Source: Bacteroidetes bacterium HGW-Bacteroidetes-7 (GTDB lineage: Bacteria; Bacteroidota; Bacteroidia; Bacteroidales; UBA932). From it: DNA of 64,000 nt. A model generated the notes under the pieces. The model ran no database searches and was not told where the DNA came from. It was given only the letters and a program-made list of their open reading frames with translations. The stretch is taken from contig PHDA01000004.1 in the NCBI GenBank assembly GCA_002842465.1, forward strand, positions 47,171-111,170, read 5' to 3'. Shown here one piece after another: positions 51,747-60,648 of this stretch (the stretch's first letter is position 1; every line of letters begins with the position of its first letter). A program made the translations under genes and the position numbers.

Positions 51747-52727
51747 ATGAAATTTGCCGAAACAGAGCTGGGGGTGTACCCCCTTTTTCTTGCACCAATG
51801 GAGGATGTTACAGATCCCTCATTTCGTTATATATGCAAAGAGTTTGGTGCAGATGTGCTCTTTACAGAATTTATATCCTCTGACGGACTCATCAGGGATG
51901 CTAAAAAATCACTCGCTAAACTTGATATTTTCCCATACGAAATGCCAATAGGCATTCAGATTTACGGACACCTCAAAGAACCAATGATTGAGGCGGCAAA
52001 AATGGCAGAGGCAGCAAAGCCTGCATTTATAGATATAAATTTTGGATGCCCGGTAAATAAAATTGCGAATCGAGGAGCCGGTTCAGGAATGATGAGGTAT
52101 CCCGAAAAATTGATAGATATTACCGCTTCTGTAGTTAAAGCTGTAAATTTGCCTGTAACCGTAAAGACTCGTCTGGGCTGGGATGAGAACAGCAAAATAA
52201 TTGTGCAACTTGCCGAGCAGTTACAGGATGTGGGAATCGCGGCCATTACAATTCACGGCAGAACCCGCGCGCAGTTATATAAAGGTGAGGCAGACTGGAC
52301 CCTGATTGGAGAGGTGAAGAAAAATCCGCGAATGAAAATTCCGGTTATAGGTAACGGAGATATTACATCGCCGCAAGGGGCAAAAGAGGCTTTTGACAAA
52401 TACGGCGTTGATGGCATTATGATAGGGAGAGCCACATACGGAAGGCCATGGATATTCAGAGAGATTAAGCATTTTCTGACTACCGGGGAGTTATTGCCAG
52501 AGCCAACAGTCAAGGAGAGGGCAGATATTGCAAGAAAGCATCTTCTTAAGTCTGTTGAGGTGAAAGGAGACAGGGTGGGAGTTCTCGAGATGAGGAGGCA
52601 CCTTTCAAGCTACTTTAAGGCGCTTCCCGATTTCAAGGAACATCGTATGAAACTCGTAACAGAGAATGATTACAGAGAGGTAATCAACATCATCAACAAG
52701 ATTGAAATTATTTACGAGAGTTATTAA
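51747..52727 (+). CDS. dusB: tRNA-dihydrouridine synthase DusB
   Basis: A 326-residue FMN enzyme that reduces uridines in tRNA. Motifs: LAPMEDVTDPSFR, DINFGCPVNKI with the catalytic Cys, TVKTRLGWDE, ITIHGRTRAQLYKGEADW and MIGRATYGRPWIF. It is divergent from the ribosomal genes and 76 bp before lpxK. Confidence 0.95.
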   Translation: MKFAETELGVYPLFLAPMEDVTDPSFRYICKEFGADVLFTEFISSDGLIRDAKKSLAKLDIFPYEMPIGIQIYGHLKEPMIEAAKMAEAAKPAFIDINFGCPVNKIANRGAGSGMMRYPEKLIDITASVVKAVNLPVTVKTRLGWDENSKIIVQLAEQLQDVGIAAITIHGRTRAQLYKGEADWTLIGEVKKNPRMKIPVIGNGDITSPQGAKEAFDKYGVDGIMIGRATYGRPWIFREIKHFLTTGELLPEPTVKERADIARKHLLKSVEVKGDRVGVLEMRRHLSSYFKALPDFKEHRMKLVTENDYREVINIINKIEIIYESY

Positions 52728-52803
52728 CTCGTCAAACAAGAATGATATAAGCTATTCAATAAGCGAAAAAATATAAAACTAAACAGGTGACCATTAAAAA
52801 TAT

Positions 52804-53835
52804 ATGAAGTCCTTTTTCTTAAACAAAATTCTGCTCTTCCCTTATTACACAGTGCTTAAATTAAGGCACTGGTGTTATGACAATGAAATATTCAAATCAT
52901 ACCGTTTTGACATACCTATAATATGTGTAGGTAATGTCTCTGCCGGAGGCACCGGTAAAACGCCTCATACAGAACTTCTTGTTAAAGAGCTCTCAAAAGA
53001 TAAACGAATTGCAGTGTTGTCAAGGGGCTATGGAAGAAAGAGCAAGGGTTTTAGTCTTGTTGATGCAAACGGTACTGCAGAGGAGTTTGGCGATGAGCCT
53101 TTGCAGATAAAAAGGAAGTTTCCGGAAACTATTGTAGCTGTTGATGCAAACCGTGTACGTGGAATTAGAAGCCTTATGGCTTTACAAGAGGATATAAGGC
53201 CACATGTAATAATCTTGGATGATGCATTTCAGCACAGGAGGGTAATACCGCAAACTAATATTGTACTTATAGATCACGATAAACCCCCTTACTGCGACAA
53301 TCTTCTTCCCTTTGGTCGTCTGAGAGATTTGCCTGAGCAGATAAAAAGGGCCGATTATATTATTGTAACAAAATGTCCACCAGAGGTCTCTGACGATGCT
53401 ATCCTTTCCTGGACACAGAAATTGGGAGTAATGCCACATCAGAAGCTCCTTTTTTCAAAGATAAACTACGGTGAGCCGGAGGCAATTTTTGAAGAGGGAG
53501 ACAAAAGATATACCTATTCAAGGTTCGTTGTGCTGGTAACCGGGATCGCAAATCCTAAACCTCTTGAGTATCACCTTTCAAATAATTATAAAATTGAGAA
53601 AAGAGCTCATTACAGAGATCATTATTATTATTCAGAATCTGATGCCAAAACTTTAAACAGACTTGCTGAGAAATATCCTAAAGCGGTGATTTTTACCACA
53701 GAAAAGGATTCTCAACGACTTAAAAATTTGAAATCATTTAGTAAAGAAACTAAAAGAAAAATTTTTTATTTCCCTATAGAGGTTTCAATTCTTAATGAAA
53801 ATAGCGATATAACAATAAAATCATTAGTAAAGTAG
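52804..53835 (+). CDS. lpxK: Tetraacyldisaccharide 4'-kinase
   Basis: A 343-residue membrane-associated kinase of lipid A assembly. An N-terminal hydrophobic helix precedes VGNVSAGGTGKTPHTELLVKEL (P-loop), LSRGYGRKSKGF, GDEPLQIKRKFP and ILDDAFQHRRV with the catalytic acid pair. Together with kdtA it supplies the Kdo-lipid A path, though the two are not linked. Confidence 0.95.
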   Translation: MKSFFLNKILLFPYYTVLKLRHWCYDNEIFKSYRFDIPIICVGNVSAGGTGKTPHTELLVKELSKDKRIAVLSRGYGRKSKGFSLVDANGTAEEFGDEPLQIKRKFPETIVAVDANRVRGIRSLMALQEDIRPHVIILDDAFQHRRVIPQTNIVLIDHDKPPYCDNLLPFGRLRDLPEQIKRADYIIVTKCPPEVSDDAILSWTQKLGVMPHQKLLFSKINYGEPEAIFEEGDKRYTYSRFVVLVTGIANPKPLEYHLSNNYKIEKRAHYRDHYYYSESDAKTLNRLAEKYPKAVIFTTEKDSQRLKNLKSFSKETKRKIFYFPIEVSILNENSDITIKSLVK

Positions 53836-53983
53836 GGTGTTTTTAATGGCCTTAAATACTGTTTTAAAAATTATTACAAACGTCTCTTAGAACTTCTCTG
53901 ACAGTCAGTTCTTTCAATCCAGAAATCACTGATTTACCCATATTTTACTACATTGACAAATAATAGCATATTATATTAAAAAG

Positions 53984-54014
53984 GTATTTAGTTATAGTTT
54001 TTTTACTATTTTTG
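53984..54014 (+). promoter_or_regulatory. Promoter of the first SusC/SusD locus
   Basis: TATTTTTG at 54007-54014 is an exact -7 box; upstream at the expected distance the sequence is only ATTTAG-like. It would leave a leader of about 68 nt. Confidence 0.5.
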
Positions 54015-54088
54015 TCCGGTATAGTTCGACAAACTATGTGAAAAAACAACCAAAAAATAACTTATTTATTAACCTAAAAATTTAACTC

Positions 54089-57000
54089 ATGCATGTTTCA
54101 AGAAAAAGAGATCGTATAGGGCGTAAAGTTCTTGCGATTTTCGCCCTTCTGCTTTTTGCAGGCACAATTTGGGCACAAAACATCAAGGTTACAGGAGTTG
54201 TAACTGATGACAAGGGAGAACCTGTCATTGGTGCAAACATACTTGTTCAGGGAACCAGAACAGGTGTATCTGCTGATCTTGATGGACGATTTGTACTCGA
54301 AGTTCCGGGCAACGCAGTTCTGGAAATATCCGCAATCGGATACGAAAAACAGACTATTTCACTAAGAAACAGAACTTCTCTGAGAATTGAACTTAGAGAG
54401 GATGCTCTCTTACTTGAAGAGGCTGTTGTCGTAGCCGAGTTCGGTGTTAAAAGAGCAGCCCGTGCTGTCGGTGGAGCCGTTGAGAGCGTAAGGGGAGCAG
54501 AGATAGCAGAGTCTGGTCGCGAAAACTTTGTGGTAGCACTACAAGGTCGTGTTTCCGGTGTGCAGATCACAAACTCAACAGGAACTCCCGGTGCATCCAG
54601 CTCAGTGCTGATCCGCGGAGCAACCTCTATCTCAGGTAATAACCAACCACTATATGTAATAGATGGTATTCCTATGAACAACTCTACCTTCAATCCTGTT
54701 GGAAACCTAGCGGTTAGAACAGGCGGAAGTGAGACTGTTGCTGACCGTAACCTCGACTTCTCAAACAGGGGCTCAGACATTAACCCTGAGGACATCGAAA
54801 GTATGACTATCCTTAAAGGAGCTGCAGCAGCTGCACTATACGGTAGTGATGCATCAAACGGTGCAATCATCATTACTACCAAGAAAGGTAAAAAAGGTAA
54901 AGGAGTTGTAAGTTACAGCAACCTGTTCCGTTTTGATAAAGCATACAGATACCCAGAACTACAGACTGAATTTGACAATGGTATGTATGGTGTAACAAAC
55001 TATTACACTACCAGAAAATTTGGTGCTCCGTATGTTCCGGGTACAAAACTTTATGATAACCTTGGGAATTTTTTCCAGACGGGTGTTACTCAAAGACATA
55101 ATGTCTCTTTTGAGGCTGGTAATGAGATGATGACATTCCGTTCTGCAGCAAGTACAACCAACCAGACAGGTATTGTTCCTACATCTGACTACAACCGTAC
55201 AAACGTGACTGTTTCAGGAACAGCTAAGCTTAGTAGCTGGCTAAACGTTGAAACATCACTTCAGTATGCCTCTACTACCAATAATAAAGTAGGTAAAGGC
55301 TCTGGTGGTCCTCTTGAAAGAGCAATGATCTGGCCTTTGACAGATGATATGAGAGTCTGGCTTAACGAAGCCGGGGAGATCCGCTATCCTAACAACTATG
55401 CTGACGGTGATATCCTAAACCCATATTTTGACCTTTATAAGAACGTTAACTATGACGAGAATGAGCGTTTTATTTCAAACATCGCTCTTAACTTCACGCC
55501 GGTGAAGGACCTTCTTATCCGCGGTCAGGTTGGTATGGATATAAGTAACACTCAGATTAAGATTGTTCGTCACCCGGACTGGTCATATAACAGAGGTGGT
55601 ACAGGATCTTATGACGAAGCAAGAGTTGCTCAGTCAAATCCATCGATAAACCTTATCGCATCATACAAAAAAGACTTCGGGAAATTCTCTGCAAGTGCTC
55701 AGCTTGGTTACCACCAGCAGGAGAACGCTAACAAGACTCTCTCTGTAAAGGGTGAGAAATTCCTTGTAAGAGACTTCCAGTCAATTGCAAACTGCGATAT
55801 TACTACACTTATATCAAGAACAAACGATTATAAGAGAAGGCTACAGGCTGTTTCCGGTTCATTTGAAATGTCTTATAACAATATGGCATTCCTTACCTTC
55901 AGGGCAAGAAATGACTGGTCATCTACTCTTCCAATGGATAATAATCAGTATTTCTATCCGGGTGTTGAGCTTAGCTTTATTGTATCAGACCTTTCATTCT
56001 TCAAGAGCCGCTCAGAAACTTTCAGCTATTTGAAACTTAGAGGTTCAGTTGCACAGGTGGGTAAAGATGCTCCGCCATTGTCAATCTACCCTGCACTTGA
56101 GACAACATCTACAACTGCCGGCGGATACCGCTATGGCTTTACAGGTCCAAACCTTAGCCTTAGACCTGAGATGAACACAGCTTGGGAAATAGGTATTGAA
56201 GGTCGTCTTTTCCGTAACAGGCTTGATTTTGACTTTGCTTACTACAATACATTATCAGAAGATCAGATCATTACAAGTTTCCGTATGAGCTACGCTACGG
56301 GTTTCGTTTTGAATAACATGAACGTTGGTTCATTCAAAACAAACGGTATTGAGATGAGAGTAGGTGGTGACATTATCAAAACCCGCGATATTTTGTGGAA
56401 CATGTCATTCAACTTCAGCAAAAACTGGAGTAATGTTGAGAGTCTTCCTGAAAACGTAACTGAGTACTATAACCCTTACACATGGGTATCAGGTAATATC
56501 AGAAACGGTATTAAAGTTGGCTACCCTATCACATCAATAACAGGTAATGACTTCCAAAGAAATGAGAAGGGTGAGGTTTTGATTGATCCTTCATCAGGAC
56601 TTCCTTTGTCTTCAGGTGCATGGTCTGTTTTAGGTGACCGTGAACCGGATTTGAAATTTGGTTTCCTTACTTCATTCAAATATAAGAGTGTATCAATTTC
56701 TGCCCTGTTGGACGGTAGATTGGGCGCAACCGTTGTAAACGGAACCAAACGTCTTATGATGCAGAACGGTTACAGTACTGAATCTGTTGAGATGAGAAAA
56801 GCAGGTCCAAAAGTATTCAATGGTGTATTGAATGATGGTTTGCAAAATACAGAGACCCCTACTCCAAACAATATTGCAGTTAAACTGGGTGATCTTCAGT
56901 ACGGTTTCACAGGTACTGACCCTAACTGGATTGAGACTGATGTTAACTATATCAGACTTGGTGAGGTTCGTCTAAACTACAATGTTAACAGAAAATGGCT

Positions 57001-57205
57001 GGAGAGAGTTTCAAAAGGCGTTCTTTCTGCTGCATCTGTATTCGCAACAGGTACAGACCTGTTCGTTCTGACAAACTACTCCGGAATTGACGTAGTAGGT
57101 AACTCTAACTCAGCTGCATTAGGTGGTACAGGTGGTGTTGGCTTCGACATGATGGCTATTGCCGCTCCACGTGGATTATCATTTGGTGTAAACATAACCT
57201 TTTAA
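54089..57205 (+). CDS. SusC/RagA-type TonB-linked receptor (locus 1)
   Basis: A 1038-residue outer-membrane importer. A signal peptide ending in IWAQN is followed by a CarboxypepD-reg-like domain (KVTGVVTDDKGEPVIGANI), a plug with RAARAVGGAVESVRG, YVIDGIPM and MTILKGAAAAALYGSDASNGAI, and a barrel. The RAARAVGGAVE form of the plug start is typical of SusC proteins that pair with the SusD-like_2 family, as is the case here. The substrate is not known; no glycosidase is in the locus. Confidence 0.95.
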   Translation: MHVSRKRDRIGRKVLAIFALLLFAGTIWAQNIKVTGVVTDDKGEPVIGANILVQGTRTGVSADLDGRFVLEVPGNAVLEISAIGYEKQTISLRNRTSLRIELREDALLLEEAVVVAEFGVKRAARAVGGAVESVRGAEIAESGRENFVVALQGRVSGVQITNSTGTPGASSSVLIRGATSISGNNQPLYVIDGIPMNNSTFNPVGNLAVRTGGSETVADRNLDFSNRGSDINPEDIESMTILKGAAAAALYGSDASNGAIIITTKKGKKGKGVVSYSNLFRFDKAYRYPELQTEFDNGMYGVTNYYTTRKFGAPYVPGTKLYDNLGNFFQTGVTQRHNVSFEAGNEMMTFRSAASTTNQTGIVPTSDYNRTNVTVSGTAKLSSWLNVETSLQYASTTNNKVGKGSGGPLERAMIWPLTDDMRVWLNEAGEIRYPNNYADGDILNPYFDLYKNVNYDENERFISNIALNFTPVKDLLIRGQVGMDISNTQIKIVRHPDWSYNRGGTGSYDEARVAQSNPSINLIASYKKDFGKFSASAQLGYHQQENANKTLSVKGEKFLVRDFQSIANCDITTLISRTNDYKRRLQAVSGSFEMSYNNMAFLTFRARNDWSSTLPMDNNQYFYPGVELSFIVSDLSFFKSRSETFSYLKLRGSVAQVGKDAPPLSIYPALETTSTTAGGYRYGFTGPNLSLRPEMNTAWEIGIEGRLFRNRLDFDFAYYNTLSEDQIITSFRMSYATGFVLNNMNVGSFKTNGIEMRVGGDIIKTRDILWNMSFNFSKNWSNVESLPENVTEYYNPYTWVSGNIRNGIKVGYPITSITGNDFQRNEKGEVLIDPSSGLPLSSGAWSVLGDREPDLKFGFLTSFKYKSVSISALLDGRLGATVVNGTKRLMMQNGYSTESVEMRKAGPKVFNGVLNDGLQNTETPTPNNIAVKLGDLQYGFTGTDPNWIETDVNYIRLGEVRLNYNVNRKWLERVSKGVLSAASVFATGTDLFVLTNYSGIDVVGNSNSAALGGTGGVGFDMMAIAAPRGLSFGVNITF

Positions 57206-57216
57206 TTGATTTAGAA

Positions 57217-58995
57217 ATGAGAAAAATATTAATATCATTAACACTTTTTCTGGTCATAGGTACCTCATGTACCAAATGGCTTGATGTTAATAAGAACGTC
57301 GACGCGCCAGACTGGGTTCCGCCAATTTTAAGGCTTGCACCAACTATGGCTGCCTATGAGGGAATTGGATTTGACCTTAGAGCTATTGCGCCGATGGTTC
57401 AGTACTTCGGTGGCGGTGGTTATTCCGGAGTTTTCGGATTACACAGCTACTACTCAGGATCTGATGCCGGAGGAGAGGCCTGGAGATTTGTATACTGGCT
57501 TCAGGGGATGAATATCGAGCACATCATTAATGATGGTCGTGAAAGAGAGGAGTACACCCTTGCAGGGATTGGTCTTGCAATTAAAGCTTACTCATGGCAC
57601 CTTCTTGCGTCTCTTCACGGGGATCTTCCTGTAAAGGACGCTTTTGTGCCGGGATTGCTTGCTCACAACTACGATGATCAGGAGTATGCATTTGCACAGG
57701 TAAGATCATGGGCAAGACAAGCGATTGTCGAACTTGACAAACAGGATAAAAATGTATATCCTACTTTAGCAACAAACGATATTATTTATTCAGGTAACGT
57801 AGCAAGGTGGAAGAAATTTGCTTATGCTGTTCTTGCAAGAAACTATATTGCAATGTCTATGAAAGATGCCAAGTATCTTGACTCTGCTATTGCATGTGTA
57901 GATCTCTCTTTTGCAAGTGCTGCTGACGATGCAACATTGCGTTTTGATGCTACCGGTGTTTCAAATAACTCAAACTTCTTTGGAAGACTGAGAGGTAATA
58001 TCGCTCACACCTATGCTCAGTCTGACTATATGGTTCAGATTATGACAGGTACCGTTCCAAATTACAATGCCGAAGGTGCTATTGAGGGGCTTCTTGAGAA
58101 TCAAATTATAACTGATACCAATACTCTTGATCCACGTACAATACTTATGTTCGGTTCACGTGATACAATGCCTGCAAATCAGAGTGATATTAACCTTAAG
58201 ACCTTCAACTTTGTAGGGGTTAGACAAGGGTACAGCATTCATACCAACTTTTTTGGCTTGACAGCTGCACCAACAGAGGCCTCATCAGGTACCGGAAGAT
58301 GGTTGTTCAGAGACGATGCAAGATGGCCTCTTACAACATATGCCGAACTTCAGTTTATTAAAGCTGAGGCTCTTTTCCGCAAAAATCAAAAAGCTACTGC
58401 TTTTGAAGCTTTTAAAAATGGTGTTAGCGGACATATGGATTGGGCTAAATCACTTATAGCTCCAGGTACGGTTGTTAAAAATGCTGCTAATAAACAGACA
58501 TCTGTGATTGGTGATAAGATTACCGTTGCTAGGTTTAACCAGCTTGCTGCAGAATATATGAACAGTAAATTTGTGAACAATCTGCCATTGGCTGATTTCT
58601 CACTGTCTCACGTTATGATGCAGAAGTATGTTTCTATGTTCCCATGGAGCCTTGATACATGGAATGACCTTAGAAGGTATCACTATGACCTTGTACTTGG
58701 CGCCGGTGGTGTACCTGTTGACGGTACATCTTATACTGCTGATGTAGTTTACCATAAGCAAAACACCAGTGTAAACAGAATCTACAAAGGCTTTTATCTT
58801 CAGCCATCTGACGTAATTAACAGAAGACAGAAATTTGCTCAGTGGAACTATGGTGCTCCTTGCTATCGTCTGCGTCCTCGTTATAACTCAGAGTACATGT
58901 GGAATCTTGGGTCACTCAAAAAACTTCTGCCAATTCCGGGAGATGCCGATAACTACCACACATCTATCGTATGGTTTGCAATACCTGGTAATTAG
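57217..58995 (+). CDS. SusD/RagB-family nutrient-binding lipoprotein (SusD-like_2)
   Basis: A 592-residue lipoprotein with lipobox GTSC (Cys18), 11 bp after the SusC gene. The helical TPR-like SusD fold shows YQGMNIEHII-like LQGMNIEHI, GLAIKAYSWHLLASLHGDLPV, LKFIKAEALFR-like LQFIKAEALFRKN, and ends in the paired loops. It belongs to the SusD-like_2 group, which often serves peptides or non-starch substrates. Confidence 0.92.
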   Translation: MRKILISLTLFLVIGTSCTKWLDVNKNVDAPDWVPPILRLAPTMAAYEGIGFDLRAIAPMVQYFGGGGYSGVFGLHSYYSGSDAGGEAWRFVYWLQGMNIEHIINDGREREEYTLAGIGLAIKAYSWHLLASLHGDLPVKDAFVPGLLAHNYDDQEYAFAQVRSWARQAIVELDKQDKNVYPTLATNDIIYSGNVARWKKFAYAVLARNYIAMSMKDAKYLDSAIACVDLSFASAADDATLRFDATGVSNNSNFFGRLRGNIAHTYAQSDYMVQIMTGTVPNYNAEGAIEGLLENQIITDTNTLDPRTILMFGSRDTMPANQSDINLKTFNFVGVRQGYSIHTNFFGLTAAPTEASSGTGRWLFRDDARWPLTTYAELQFIKAEALFRKNQKATAFEAFKNGVSGHMDWAKSLIAPGTVVKNAANKQTSVIGDKITVARFNQLAAEYMNSKFVNNLPLADFSLSHVMMQKYVSMFPWSLDTWNDLRRYHYDLVLGAGGVPVDGTSYTADVVYHKQNTSVNRIYKGFYLQPSDVINRRQKFAQWNYGAPCYRLRPRYNSEYMWNLGSLKKLLPIPGDADNYHTSIVWFAIPGN

Positions 58996-59021
58996 TAATG
59001 AATAATTTAAAACAATTGAAG

Positions 59022-59864
59022 ATGAAAAAAATATTATCAATAATATCTGTACTCTCGTTGTTTTTACTTTACTCTTGCGAGAAAAATGTAATTACATACG
59101 ATCACTCAGATTTAGACGAAAACGCCTTTGCGCAGGTAAGACTTGTGTATGATTTACCGCTGGTAACTTCTACCACACACAACATTACCCTGCTAAAGTA
59201 TAACGATCAGATATACTCTCAGGTAGGTACTGCTCTTGGAAGCATACTTCCTAACAGTATTGCCAAGTATCACCGTATACCTGTTGGAGCCAATAAAGTA
59301 GATGCATTTAAAAGCGCTACTAAAGATGTGTTGGCGTATTCAGCCAATTTTACTGTTGCAAAAGGTAAATGGAGTGCATTTATTTATAACGAAAATCAAC
59401 CACCACTGCTTGTACAGGACCCTGAAGAGTACCAGACAGGACATCCGTGGAATGATACGGTTGCCTATATTCGTTTTGTTAACCTTTTCCACAAAGTTGA
59501 CGGAGTGACTCCATTTGGCAGACTTACTCTTAAGGGTGTAAGAACTGTTGGTGGCGTTACTACATATATTGACATAGCTTCTGCAAATTATATGGAGGCT
59601 TCGGACTATATGCCGTACAAATTGGACAGAAAAGGTATAACTGTTTGGTCAGGAACAGAATCATCAATGGTATTTGCTTTGTTTGATGCCAATGGCCAGC
59701 AATTAACTCATTTTGCAACGACGTCTGCATCAACAAAAACTAATCACTCTGTATCAGGTTACTCCCTAACTAAAGGGGTGAATTATATTTTCCACCTGAA
59801 TGGCAAAGAGGGTACCAATAACGCGACTCAGGCTATTCGTGTAAGCACGATTGCCGTAAATTAA
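59022..59864 (+). CDS. DUF4397-like lipoprotein of the SusCD locus
   Basis: The ATG at 59022 gives 280 residues, with lipobox LLYSC and a mature part of beta-strands. FAQVRLVYDLPLVTS and YIRFVNLFHKVDGVTPF are like the VRFVNASP motif of DUF4397 extracellular domains, but the match is weak. As the third gene after SusC and SusD it may be a surface-exposed substrate-binding lipoprotein (surface glycan-binding protein position). Confidence 0.65.
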   Translation: MKKILSIISVLSLFLLYSCEKNVITYDHSDLDENAFAQVRLVYDLPLVTSTTHNITLLKYNDQIYSQVGTALGSILPNSIAKYHRIPVGANKVDAFKSATKDVLAYSANFTVAKGKWSAFIYNENQPPLLVQDPEEYQTGHPWNDTVAYIRFVNLFHKVDGVTPFGRLTLKGVRTVGGVTTYIDIASANYMEASDYMPYKLDRKGITVWSGTESSMVFALFDANGQQLTHFATTSASTKTNHSVSGYSLTKGVNYIFHLNGKEGTNNATQAIRVSTIAVN

Positions 59865-59870
59865 TTTTAT

Positions 59871-60377
59871 ATGAAAAAAGTACTTTTAGCAGCCTTGCTC
59901 TTGATTTTACCTTTAGCTTTTATCTCGGCCCAAAATAAAAAGGCAGAGAAAGAGGCAGAGGGTATTGCAAAATTCGAAAAGGCAAAAGCCGCAATCGAAG
60001 CTAAAGAGTTTGTAGTAGTTCCTGACTCCTACGAAAAGAGCGACGGATCTCCTGAAAATAACACTGACGAGGCCAACTTCCTCTCTTTTGAAGATGGTAG
60101 CATATTTCTACAAGGTATGATTATCTGTGGAAACAGCTTCACCAACAAAACTGCGGTAAACAGCTTCGACCAGAAGTTAGATAAAAAGGGAAATCTGTCA
60201 ATTACAATGCAGGTTTCAGGCAGCGCAATAACTGCAAGGATCGAGATTCAAATGAGGAAGGGAGGAAATTACGCAGACATTATCGTAACTCCTACCAAAG
60301 GGTCAGCCCGAAAATTCTCAGGAGAGATCGTTCCAAAATCAGAGGCGAAGTACTACAAACGACCAAATGTAGTGTAG
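59871..60377 (+). CDS. DUF4251 secreted protein
   Basis: A 168-residue protein with a signal peptide (residues 1-21, ends FISAQ). The mature part matches the DUF4251 pattern: ANFLSFEDGSIFLQG, and FSGEIVPKSEAKYY. No function is known. It is 6 bp after the previous gene and just before a strong terminator, so it is the last gene of the locus. Confidence 0.85.
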   Translation: MKKVLLAALLLILPLAFISAQNKKAEKEAEGIAKFEKAKAAIEAKEFVVVPDSYEKSDGSPENNTDEANFLSFEDGSIFLQGMIICGNSFTNKTAVNSFDQKLDKKGNLSITMQVSGSAITARIEIQMRKGGNYADIIVTPTKGSARKFSGEIVPKSEAKYYKRPNVV

Positions 60378-60400
60378 AACTGCTTTATAATTCAATTGAA

Positions 60401-60431
60401 GGCCACTCCGTTTTGGAGTGGCCTTTTTTTT
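60401..60431 (+). terminator. Terminator of SusCD locus 1
   Basis: GGCCACTCC (60401-60409) pairs perfectly with GGAGTGGCC (60415-60423) across a 5-nt loop, followed by eight T. Confidence 0.92.
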
Positions 60432-60648
60432 ATATCATAAAGGGAAGTAACCACTCTCAAATGCCTTTTATTCTATTTCACCGGATATTTGGCCGTGTTC
60501 ATTCATGTTTCTTTCACAGATGAAAAATATCAGAATAGATTTATACCCAATTTATCAATTTGCTAATAATCAGTTATTGAGAAAGTTAGACTAAACCATT
60601 AACAAACCCGAACAATTAGTATAAATCGTTAACTTAAATTTTAAATCT

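Noticed and set aside
53836..54006. tRNA or small RNA in the gap before the first SusC gene
   Set aside because: No cloverleaf arms or stable hairpin; only AT-rich spacer and a promoter at its end.
54247..54882. 211-residue minus-strand frame opposite SusC
   Set aside because: Antisense shadow of a well-supported SusC gene with Ser/Ala-rich composition.
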